64,000 nucleotides of DNA from an uncultured Burkholderiales bacterium (GTDB taxonomy: Bacteria; Pseudomonadota; Gammaproteobacteria; Burkholderiales; Burkholderiaceae_C): the NCBI GenBank assembly GCA_943908475.1, contig CALTTG010000017.1, positions 1 to 64,000 on the forward strand. Reading direction: 5' to 3'. Position 1 is the stretch's first letter, and each line of letters starts with the position of its first letter. The position numbers and the translations under genes were made by a program. The notes below the pieces were generated by a model that worked only from the letters and a program-made list of their open reading frames with translations, was not told the origin of the DNA and did not search any database. Of the stretch, positions 26,944-33,974 are shown in pieces.

Positions 26944-28268
26944 AGATCCTCATCAAGAACGGCCGTGTGATCGACCCGGCCAGTGGCCTGGACGTGCAGG
27001 GTGATCTCGCCATCGCCACGGGTCGCATCGTGGCCATCGGGCAGGTCAATGCCGATTTCGTGGCCGACCGAGTCATCGACGCCTCAGGGTGCATCGTTGC
27101 CCCCGGCTTGGTGGACCTGGCCGTGCGCTTGCGCGAGCCCGGCCACGAGCACGAGGGGATGCTGGAAAGCGAACTGGCTGCCGCCGCGGCGGGGGGCGTG
27201 ACCAGCGTGGTCTGCCTGCCCGACACCGACCCCACACTCGATGAACCCGGCCTGGTCGAGATGCTCAAGCTGCGCGCGCGCAAGCTCAGCCGTTGCCGTT
27301 TGTTCCCTTTGGGGGCACTCACGCGTGGTCTCAAGGGTGAGACCCTCACCGAGATGGCCGAGTTGCATGAAGCGGGCTGCGTGGGTTATTCGCAGGCTGA
27401 GGTGCCGGTGAAAGACACACAAGTGCTGCAGCGCGCCATGCAGTACGCCGCCACATTCGGCTACACGGTTTGGCTGCGCCCCCAGGATGCCTGGTTGGGC
27501 AAAGGCATTGCCGCCAGCGGCGCGGTGGCCACACGTTTGGGCCTGTCGGGTGTCCCGGTGGCGGCCGAGACCATCGCCCTCAACACCATCGTGGAGCTGG
27601 CCCGTGCCACGGGCGCGCGCGTTCACCTGTGCCGCATCTCCAGCGCCGCAGGCATCGACATCCTGCGTCAGGCCAAGGCATCGGGCTTGCCTCTCACGGC
27701 CGACGTCAGCATCAATTCCCTGATGCTGACCGATGTCGACATCGGCTACTTCAACTCCGCGATGCGCGTCACGCCGCCGTTGCGCCAGGGGCGCGACCGC
27801 GATGCGTTGCAGGCAGCCTTGGCCGATGGCACCCTCGATGCGCTCGTCTCCGACCACACCCCCGTCAGCGAAGACGAAAAACTGCTGCCGTTTGGCGAAG
27901 CCACCCCGGGTGCCACCGGCTTGGAACTGCTGCTCAGCCTGTCCCTCAAAGCCGCTGGATTGACGGCTGGCGAGGCCTCGGCGCTCGACGGTGCACAACT
28001 TCAGCGAGCCTTGGCTTGCGTCACCCTGGGGCCCGTCAAGGTGCTGGGCGACGCCATTGGGTCGCTGGCGTCCAGCGCCGGGCGGATCGTGCAAGGCGGT
28101 GTGGCCGACCTGTGCGTGTTCGACCCCAACGTGAGTTGGCGTGTTCAGCCCGATGCGCTGGTCAGTCAAGGCAAGCACACGCCTTTCGCCTACGACTGCA
28201 CAGGCATGGCGTTGCCGGGCCGTGTGAAGGTCACCTTGGTGGCGGGTCAAGTGGCCCACGAGGCCTGA
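26940..28268 (+). CDS. pyrX: Dihydroorotase-like ATCase partner, probably non-catalytic (PyrC')
   Basis: The 442-residue amidohydrolase-fold protein resembles long-type dihydroorotases (FDPNVSW and APGLVD segments, SDHTPVSEDEKLLPF near residue 300). The metal-binding motif DxHxHxR is replaced by D59-L-A-V-R-L-R, so both zinc-binding His are gone (Ala61, Arg63). In Pseudomonas such pseudo-dihydroorotases are needed structurally for ATCase assembly but lack activity. The 4-bp overlap with pyrB supports one-to-one synthesis. A catalytic pyrC must then lie elsewhere in the genome; it is not in this window. Confidence 0.88.
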   Translation: MKILIKNGRVIDPASGLDVQGDLAIATGRIVAIGQVNADFVADRVIDASGCIVAPGLVDLAVRLREPGHEHEGMLESELAAAAAGGVTSVVCLPDTDPTLDEPGLVEMLKLRARKLSRCRLFPLGALTRGLKGETLTEMAELHEAGCVGYSQAEVPVKDTQVLQRAMQYAATFGYTVWLRPQDAWLGKGIAASGAVATRLGLSGVPVAAETIALNTIVELARATGARVHLCRISSAAGIDILRQAKASGLPLTADVSINSLMLTDVDIGYFNSAMRVTPPLRQGRDRDALQAALADGTLDALVSDHTPVSEDEKLLPFGEATPGATGLELLLSLSLKAAGLTAGEASALDGAQLQRALACVTLGPVKVLGDAIGSLASSAGRIVQGGVADLCVFDPNVSWRVQPDALVSQGKHTPFAYDCTGMALPGRVKVTLVAGQVAHEA

Positions 28269-28282
28269 TCTCGGGCTGGCCC

Positions 28283-29071
28283 GTGAAGCCCGACGTGCTG
28301 ACCACCCAGGCCGTTGACCTGGTGGCGGGGCAGACTCCTTGGTGGCGTGCGCCCGTGGCGGTGTGGCGCTTGGCGCGAACCGTCATGTATCTGTTGTGGG
28401 TGGCGGGGCGCATGAGCCAGGGGTTCGAGCGGCTTAGCCCCTCGGTGCAGCAGCAGCGCATCCAGGGGTGGTCCTGGCGTGTCCTGCGTTGCCTGGGCAT
28501 CCAGTTGGTGGTGCACGGCAGCTTTAGGCCGGGCGCCAAACTGGTGGTGGCCAACCACGTGTCTTGGCTGGACATCCTGGCCATCAATGCCACCCACCCG
28601 TCGAAGTTTGTGTCCAAGTCCGAAGTGGGGCAGTGGCCGGTGGTCGGTCGCATGGTGGTCTTGGCGGGCACCTTGTTGCTGGAGCGTGCTCGGCGACGCG
28701 ACGCCATGCGCGTCATGGGGTTGCTCACATCGGCCTTGCGGGACGGTGGCACCGCGGCGGTGTTTCCAGAGGGCACGACCGGCAACGGCCATCGCCTCTT
28801 GCATTTCCATGGCAACCTGCTGCAGTCGGCCATCGACGCCGATGTGCCGATTCAGCCCGTGGCCATCCGTTACAGCGACCGCGAACACCTCGTCAGCCCT
28901 CAGGCGGCGTATGTGGGCGACACCACCCTGGTTCAGTCGCTCTGGTGGGTCGCCGGCGCCCAAAGGCTGTCCGTCACCCTGACGGTGCTGCCGCCGCAGC
29001 GGGTCACCCACGCGGACCGTCGAGCCTTGGCAGAGTCCCTGAGTGCGCAGATCGATGCGGCACTGCGCTGA
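28283..29071 (+). CDS. 1-acyl-sn-glycerol-3-phosphate acyltransferase family (PlsC-like)
   Basis: From the GTG at 28283 the protein has 262 residues, with a hydrophobic segment near residues 30-48 and the PlsC motifs in order: NHVSWLDILA (catalytic His near 91) and FPEGTTGNGHRL near 162. It should acylate lysophosphatidate or a related lysolipid at the inner membrane. It starts 14 bp after pyrX and is probably the last gene of that operon. The start is uncertain, since no clear ribosome site precedes the GTG codons at 28283 or 28295. Ornithine-lipid OlsA is an alternative within the same family. Confidence 0.85.
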   Translation: MKPDVLTTQAVDLVAGQTPWWRAPVAVWRLARTVMYLLWVAGRMSQGFERLSPSVQQQRIQGWSWRVLRCLGIQLVVHGSFRPGAKLVVANHVSWLDILAINATHPSKFVSKSEVGQWPVVGRMVVLAGTLLLERARRRDAMRVMGLLTSALRDGGTAAVFPEGTTGNGHRLLHFHGNLLQSAIDADVPIQPVAIRYSDREHLVSPQAAYVGDTTLVQSLWWVAGAQRLSVTLTVLPPQRVTHADRRALAESLSAQIDAALR

Positions 29072-29205
29072 ACGCTGCAGCCGGCAATAGTGCACAGCGG
29101 TCAGGGTGATCCACGTGTCGTTGAACGAGTGATCGGCACACACTGGTCACGGGGGGCAAGCGCCGACTTTGCGTTGCCACAAACCCGACGTGCGCGAGCG
29201 TCTCC

Positions 29206-29211
29206 TACAAT
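29206..29211 (+). promoter_or_regulatory. TACAAT -10 box for desaturase
   Basis: TACAAT lies 24 bp before the desaturase ATG, followed by an AGAGG ribosome site at 29224-29228. The -35 is weak. Upstream, 29072-29200 has no gene. Confidence 0.5.
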
Positions 29212-29235
29212 CGCGGATTCGCTAGAGGTACCGCA

Positions 29236-30462
29236 ATGCTTGATTTCCTGACCTCCTCGTCCCTGCTGGATGCCATCCTGGCCTGGGCCGATCAAGGTTT
29301 GCTCCATGCCACTTGGTGGCAGATTGTGCTGACGACCCTGCTGCTCACGCACATCACCATCGCGTCAGTCACCATCTTTTTGCATCGCTCGCAAGCCCAC
29401 CGCTCGCTGGATCTGCACGCCATTCCCTCTCATTTCTTCCGCTTCTGGCTGTGGTTGACCACCGCCACCGTCACCAAGCAATGGGTGGCCGTGCACCGCA
29501 AGCACCACGCCAAGTGCGAGACGGCCGAAGACCCTCACAGCCCTGTGGCTCACGGCATCAAAACCGTCTTGCTGCGCGGCCGTGAGCTGTATGCCGTTGA
29601 AGCGGCGAACCTGGAAACCCAGAAGAAGTACGGCCACAACACGCCGAACGACTGGCTGGAAAACCACCTTTACACGCCCCATGCCGGCGTGGGCATCTTC
29701 TTGATGTTCCTGATCGACCTGGCCTTGTTTGGCGCCATTGGCATCACGGTCTGGGCGGTTCAGATGGTGTGGATCCCCATCACGGCCGCTGGCATCATCA
29801 ATGGTTTGGGCCACTGGTGGGGCTATCGCAACTTTGAAGCGGCCGATGCCTCCACCAACGTGAGCCCCTGGGGCATCCTGATTGGTGGCGAGGAGCTGCA
29901 CAACAACCACCACACCTACCCGACGTCGGCCAAGTTGTCGGTCAAGCCGTACGAATTTGACATCGGCTGGGGTTACATCCGTGCCCTGGAAATGATGGGT
30001 TTGGCAAAGGTTCGCAAAACGCCACCTCGCCTGACGCTCGGTGAAGTCAAGCCGGTGGCCGATGTCAAAACGCTTGAAGCGATTGCCGCTCACCGCTATG
30101 AGCTGATGGCCAGTTACGCTCGCGAAGTGCGTCTGGCTTGCGCCTCAGAGCTCGCACGCCTGAAGTCGGAGCGCCAACAGGTGGCGGTTGAAACGCTGCA
30201 GCGCGTGCGCAAGTGGTTGCATCGCGATGACGACAAAGTGCCTGCGAATCTGCGCGGCGATGTGAGCAAGGCCCTTGCCGACAACCCCACCCTGGCCAAG
30301 CTGGTGGCCATGCGGGAAGAGTTGCGTCAGGTCTGGACCAAGACCAATGTGTCTGCCGACCAACTGGCCCATGAGTTGCAAGCGTGGTGTCAGAAAGCCG
30401 AAGCCAGCGGCATCCAGGCCTTGCAAGAGTTTTCCGTGAAGCTTCGGGCCGCCAACGCCTGA
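29236..30462 (+). CDS. Membrane fatty acid desaturase with helical C-terminal extension
   Basis: The 408-residue protein has four hydrophobic segments and the three His boxes of acyl-CoA/acyl-lipid delta-9 desaturases: HRSQAHRSLD near residue 50, HRKHHAKCE near residue 87 and HNNHHTYP near residue 222. It would insert a cis double bond into saturated acyl chains. After the desaturase core (about residue 262) comes a soluble, charged, helical tail of about 145 residues ending in WCQKAEASGIQALQEFSVKL. The gene has its own -10 box and a strong terminator. Confidence 0.9.
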   Translation: MLDFLTSSSLLDAILAWADQGLLHATWWQIVLTTLLLTHITIASVTIFLHRSQAHRSLDLHAIPSHFFRFWLWLTTATVTKQWVAVHRKHHAKCETAEDPHSPVAHGIKTVLLRGRELYAVEAANLETQKKYGHNTPNDWLENHLYTPHAGVGIFLMFLIDLALFGAIGITVWAVQMVWIPITAAGIINGLGHWWGYRNFEAADASTNVSPWGILIGGEELHNNHHTYPTSAKLSVKPYEFDIGWGYIRALEMMGLAKVRKTPPRLTLGEVKPVADVKTLEAIAAHRYELMASYAREVRLACASELARLKSERQQVAVETLQRVRKWLHRDDDKVPANLRGDVSKALADNPTLAKLVAMREELRQVWTKTNVSADQLAHELQAWCQKAEASGIQALQEFSVKLRAANA

Positions 30463-30486
30463 TCAGGCACTGCAAGCGGCATCCAC

Positions 30487-30510
30487 AGCCCCGCCTTGGC
30501 GGGGCTTTTT
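30487..30510 (+). terminator. Rho-independent terminator after desaturase
   Basis: A GC-rich stem (AGCCCCGCC at 30487-30495 with GGCGGGGCT at 30498-30506) is followed by a T-run to 30510. The T-run touches the stop codon of the convergent downstream gene. Confidence 0.9.
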
Positions 30511-31205
30511 CATGGCTCGCCGTGCCTCTCCAGGTAGGTCTGCTGCCAGATCTTCATGAGTTGGCGGCGAAACGGCTTGTGGGCGGGCAAGTCGAGGGCG
30601 TCATCCAGCTGATACTCGCCGCCTGCTGGCGGCTGCCCTGGCATCACCACGCGGGTGGTGCCCCGCACGGCCAGCTTGGTGTCGCCGCTCCGCATGATCA
30701 CTTTCAGGGTTTTGGGGTCCACGCCCCCGCCACAGAACAGCACGTAGGGCAGGTACACCTCGGCGATGCCGTCGTCGTCGGCATCGGCGGTCACGATCTG
30801 CGGCACGATGAAGTTGGCTTGTGCATCCAGCTCTGGGCACTCCACGCCGTCCCGAAGCGCCCACTCGGCCACCCATCGATGGCCTTTCTGTCGCCATGAC
30901 ACGGCATACAGGGAAGGGCCCTGCCACGCAGCGGTGCCCGTGGCCTTGGCCGCGCGTCGACTGGCCTTGGCGTGGGGACTCTGCATCAAGGCCACCAGGT
31001 GGCGCCCTTCCTTGTCCTCGTAGCGCCAACCGGCCACCAGCGGGGCGGGCAGGGGCAGCTCCGCCTGGTGAAAGACGTGTGCGGCCACGGGCTGGGTCTC
31101 CACCGGGCTGGCGGCTTGCAAGGCGGGGGCAGCCCAGCACATCGGTGCGATCAGCGCGACAGTTGCCCCGCGTCGGGGGCCGGGCAGAGGTTTCCTGGGG
31201 GTCAT
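30510..31205 (-). CDS. Secreted protein of unknown function
   Basis: From the ATG at 31205 there are 231 residues, starting MTPRKPLPGPRRGATVALIA with a Sec-type signal ending near an Ala-rich site (ALQAAS). Upstream in-frame codons give an extension with no signal and are rejected. The mature part contains YEDKEGRHLVALMQS, a Trp/Tyr-rich middle and an Asp-rich loop TADADDDGIAEVYLPYV, which resembles calcium-binding FG-GAP/VCBS-type loops. A Cys pair (one in each half) may form a disulfide. I do not recognise the family. It stands alone between the desaturase and rpmG. Confidence 0.7.
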   Translation of the reverse strand: MTPRKPLPGPRRGATVALIAPMCWAAPALQAASPVETQPVAAHVFHQAELPLPAPLVAGWRYEDKEGRHLVALMQSPHAKASRRAAKATGTAAWQGPSLYAVSWRQKGHRWVAEWALRDGVECPELDAQANFIVPQIVTADADDDGIAEVYLPYVLFCGGGVDPKTLKVIMRSGDTKLAVRGTTRVVMPGQPPAGGEYQLDDALDLPAHKPFRRQLMKIWQQTYLERHGEP

Positions 31206-31292
31206 GGGGCGGGGCGGTTGAACGGGGGGACAGACAAGTCCAAGCGTATCGCAGTGTGAGATGCCCCTGGGTTGCCTGTGACAGGCGGCAAC

Positions 31293-31327
31293 AAAAAACC
31301 CGCCGGGCTTGCGCGCTGGCGGGTTTT
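31293..31327 (-). terminator. Rho-independent terminator of rpmB-rpmG
   Basis: On the minus strand AACCCGCC (31318-31325) pairs with GGCGGGTT and a run of six T (complement of 31293-31298) follows, 19 bp after the rpmG stop. Confidence 0.9.
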
Positions 31328-31345
31328 CAGTGGGGAAAGGCTGAA

Positions 31346-31516
31346 TCACTTCAGCTTGATTTCCTTGTAGGCCACGTGCTTACGAGCCTTGGGGTCGAAC
31401 TTCATGAATTCCAGCTTTTCGGGCGTGGTCTTCTTGTTCTTGGTGGTGGTGTAGAAGTGGCCGGTACCCGCAGTGGATTCCAGCTTGATCTTTTCGCGTC
31501 CGCCTTTAGCAGCCAT
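31346..31516 (-). CDS. rpmG: 50S ribosomal protein L33
   Basis: This 56-residue basic protein starts MAAKGGREKIKLESTAGTG and ends KHVAYKEIKLK, the L33 pattern without zinc-binding Cys. GGAG lies about 8 bp before the ATG on the minus strand. It follows rpmB by 14 bp, the conserved L28-L33 pair, and a terminator follows. Confidence 0.97.
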   Translation of the reverse strand: MAAKGGREKIKLESTAGTGHFYTTTKNKKTTPEKLEFMKFDPKARKHVAYKEIKLK

Positions 31517-31530
31517 GGTTCAGTCTCCAA

Positions 31531-31764
31531 TCACAGTTCGCCACGGGCGCGCAGGTCTGCCAAGACCTGGTCGATGCCCACTTTGTCAATCAGGCGCAGA
31601 GCAGCAGCGCTGATGCGCAGACGAACCCAGCGGTTTTCGCTTTCGACCCAGAAACGGCGGTACTGCAGGTTGGGCAGAAAACGACGCTTGGTCTTGTTGT
31701 TGGCGTGGGAAACATTGTTCCCGGACATCGGGCCTTTACCCGTGACTTGACAGACGCGTGCCAT
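31531..31764 (-). CDS. rpmB: 50S ribosomal protein L28
   Basis: The 77-residue protein starts MARVCQVTGKGPMSGNNVSHANNKTKRRFLPN and has the conserved SENRWVRLRISAAALRLIDKVG segment. Upstream in-frame codons are rejected since L28 always begins at MARVC/MSRVC. The putative promoter is at 31942-31970, leaving a leader of about 170 nt. Confidence 0.97.
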   Translation of the reverse strand: MARVCQVTGKGPMSGNNVSHANNKTKRRFLPNLQYRRFWVESENRWVRLRISAAALRLIDKVGIDQVLADLRARGEL

Positions 31765-31941
31765 GACGCTTCTCCGTTCGCTAATTTGCGCTTGTGTTGC
31801 GAAGCGGTGTTCAGAGCAGGACAGCCCTTCAGGCTCTCTTGGGTGAACACCCTTCCGGTGGGCAGGCCATCGAGATTTCAGCAAGCGCTTCCATCAAGAC
31901 TTGTGTGGCCCGTCCATCCGGGACGATTGAGGAAAAACGAG

Positions 31942-31970
31942 ATCATAGCACGGACTTGACGACTCGCCAA
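31942..31970 (-). promoter_or_regulatory. Sigma70 promoter for rpmB-rpmG
   Basis: On the minus strand TTGGCG (31965-31970) and TATGAT (31942-31947) are separated by exactly 17 bp. The start point would be near 31935. This is one of the best promoter matches in the window. Confidence 0.75.
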
Positions 31971-31979
31971 GTCCGTGCT
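31947..31979. repeat. Perfect 12-bp inverted repeat over the rpmB promoter, after trxB
   Basis: AGCACGGACTTG (31947-31958) and CAAGTCCGTGCT (31968-31979) are perfect inverted copies separated by 9 bp. The repeat lies 20 bp after the trxB stop and covers the -35 and spacer of the rpmB promoter. It may be a terminator hairpin for trxB, an operator, or both. No T-run follows directly on the minus strand. Confidence 0.7.
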
Positions 31980-31999
31980 TGTTCTGGCGGCCTGTGGGG

Positions 32000-32953
32000 T
32001 CAGGCAGCGCCTTGTTCCAGAAAGCGTTGGGCGTCCAGGGCGGCCATGCAGCCGGTACCGGCGCTGGTGATGGCCTGGCGGTACACGTGGTCTTGCACGT
32101 CACCGGCGGCGAACACACCGGGCACGCTGGTCATGGTGGCAAAGCCCTGGTGGCCGCCACGCGTGATGATGTAGCCGTCTTTCATCTCCAATTGCCCCTT
32201 GAAGATGTCGGTGTTGGGTTGGTGGCCGATCGCGATGAAGCAGCCTTTGAGCGCCACCTCGGTGGTGGAGCCATCGTTCACGTTCTTCAGGCGAACGCAT
32301 GTGACGCCACTCTGGTCGCCCAGCACTTCGTCCAAGGTGTTGAACAGGTGCAGTTCGATCTTGCCGGCCGCCACCTTCTCCATGACCTTGTCGATCATGA
32401 TGGCTTCGGCACGGAACTTGTCGCGGCGGTGGATCAGGTGCACCTTGCTGGCGATGTTCGACAGGTACAAGGCCTCTTCCACGGCCGTGTTGCCGCCGCC
32501 AACCACGCAGACCACTTCGTCACGGTAGAAGAAACCGTCACAGGTGGCGCAGCCGCTCACACCGCGGCCCATGAAGGCCTGCTCAGAGGGCAGTCCCAGG
32601 TACTTGGCCGAGGCGCCGGTCGCGATGATCAGGGCGTCGGTGGTGTAGGTGCCGGCATCGCCCTTGAGTGTGAAGGGCCGCTTGGACAGGTCAACCTCGT
32701 TGATGTGGTCGAACACCATTTCGGTGTTGAAGCGCTCGGCATGTTGCTGGAAGCGCTGCATCAGGTCGGGGCCTTGAACGCCGTGCACGTCCGCGGGCCA
32801 GTTGTCCACTTCGGTGGTGGTCATCAGTTGGCCGCCTTGGGCCATGCCGGTCACCAGGGTGGGTTTGAGGTTGGCACGGGCGGCGTAGATGCCTGCCGAG
32901 TAGCCGGCGGGGCCCGAGCCGAGGATCAGGACGTTGCTGTGCTTGGTCGTCAT
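32000..32953 (-). CDS. trxB: Thioredoxin reductase
   Basis: The 317-residue flavoprotein has the FAD Rossmann motif LILGSGPAGYSAGIYAARA at the N-terminus, the redox-active CATCDG near residue 140, the NADPH motif VVGGGNTAVEEALYL, and a C-terminal AAGDVQDHVYRQAITSAGTGCMAALDA. It reduces thioredoxin with NADPH in the cytoplasm. A TACAAT box on the minus strand at 33080-33085 is a possible -10. Confidence 0.96.
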   Translation of the reverse strand: MTTKHSNVLILGSGPAGYSAGIYAARANLKPTLVTGMAQGGQLMTTTEVDNWPADVHGVQGPDLMQRFQQHAERFNTEMVFDHINEVDLSKRPFTLKGDAGTYTTDALIIATGASAKYLGLPSEQAFMGRGVSGCATCDGFFYRDEVVCVVGGGNTAVEEALYLSNIASKVHLIHRRDKFRAEAIMIDKVMEKVAAGKIELHLFNTLDEVLGDQSGVTCVRLKNVNDGSTTEVALKGCFIAIGHQPNTDIFKGQLEMKDGYIITRGGHQGFATMTSVPGVFAAGDVQDHVYRQAITSAGTGCMAALDAQRFLEQGAA

Positions 32954-33079
32954 AAGCGCCTTTCAGGAATGCGCAAGTATCGAATGGTTTGAATTGGGCC
33001 GTCAGTGGATGACAGGATGACCCCCTTGCCATCAGGCAGGATCAAAAAATGTCTAAAAATTCCGGCGCGCGTGCCGAAA

Positions 33080-33085
33080 ATTGTA
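33080..33085 (-). promoter_or_regulatory. Possible -10 box for trxB
   Basis: TACAAT on the minus strand, about 130 bp before the trxB start, with only a poor -35 (CTGTGG at 17 bp). An imperfect A/T-flanked inverted repeat (about 33056-33084) overlaps the likely start point. Confidence 0.35.
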
Positions 33086-33197
33086 GGGACTGGTGAGGAA
33101 TGCCACAGATCGACACCCCAAAAAAGGGTGCCCGACCCCGGTGGCTTTCGTTTACCGCTGTTGCAAACTGCATCACGGCACAAATGAGGAGCTGCCC

Positions 33198-33869
33198 ATG
33201 GCCATGCTGTCCAATCTTGACCTGATCCGTCGGGTTCCGCTGTTTTCCATGCTCACCCAGGCGCAAGCCGAGGCCATCGCAGACAGCGTGGTCAAACGTC
33301 GTTTTCGGCGTGGCGAGCTCATTGTGGAGCGCGGTCGCAAAACCAATGCGCTGTTCATCTTGCTGACCGGGCGTGCCCGGGTGGTGGCGGCCGACGAGCG
33401 AGGTCGGGAGGTCATCCTCGCCGTGCTGGAGGCGGGCGATTACATCGGCGAGATGAGCCTGATCGACAACGAGCCCCATTCGGCCACGGTTCGGGCCGAG
33501 GTGCAGACCGATGTGCTGCTGCTGGGGCGCGCTGAATTCGCACGCTGCTTGCCGGAGAATTCCAGCCTGTCCTACGCCATTTTGCGTGGCTTGGTGCAGC
33601 GTTTGCGCAATGCGGATCGTCAGATCGAGTCGCTGGCACTGTTGGACGTCTACGGTCGGGTGGCCCGAGCCCTGCTGGACATGGCCGACGAAGACCATGG
33701 CGAGAAGGTGATTCGCTCGAAGGTGTCTCGTCAGGACCTGGCCAAGCATGTGGGCGCGTCGCGCGAGATGGTCAGCCGCGTCATGAAAGACCTGGAAGAG
33801 CGCGGGCTGATCCACACCCAGGAGACCGGCTCTGTGGTGCTCAAGGAGCACCTGGTGGCCACGGCCTGA
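33198..33869 (+). CDS. Crp/Fnr family transcriptional regulator
   Basis: An AGGAG at 33187-33191 selects the ATG at 33198, giving 223 residues. A cyclic-nucleotide-binding-like beta-roll occupies about residues 10-125 (GELIVERGRKTNALFILLTGRARV, GDYIGEMSLIDNEPHSATVRAE). A winged HTH with SRQDLAKHVGASREMVSRVMKDLEERGLI follows near residues 172-200. It lacks the N-terminal Cys cluster of FNR. The GEMSLIDNEPHSATVRA segment resembles the cAMP pocket of CRP but whether it binds cAMP is uncertain. It sits between trxB and ftsK, where enterobacteria carry lrp. Confidence 0.9.
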   Translation: MAMLSNLDLIRRVPLFSMLTQAQAEAIADSVVKRRFRRGELIVERGRKTNALFILLTGRARVVAADERGREVILAVLEAGDYIGEMSLIDNEPHSATVRAEVQTDVLLLGRAEFARCLPENSSLSYAILRGLVQRLRNADRQIESLALLDVYGRVARALLDMADEDHGEKVIRSKVSRQDLAKHVGASREMVSRVMKDLEERGLIHTQETGSVVLKEHLVATA

Positions 33870-33919
33870 CCCTCTCTTTTCTTGAAACGCCGGGGTGACC
33901 GATGTGTCGCCCTTCGCAC

Positions 33920-33957
33920 AAGGACCACCTGTCGCGGTCGCCGCGGGGTGGTCCTTT
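33920..33957 (+). terminator. Probable terminator between the Crp-type gene and ftsK
   Basis: AAGGACCACC (33920-33929) and GGTGGTCCTT (33947-33956) form a perfect 10-bp stem. Only a short T-tract follows, so efficiency is uncertain. Confidence 0.65.
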
Positions 33958-33974
33958 GCGTTCACAATGATGGG

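Noticed and set aside
27470..28282. Upstream part of the long frame that ends as plsC
   Set aside because: It runs through pyrX in another frame and is Arg/Gly/His-rich. PlsC similarity begins only after about 28283.
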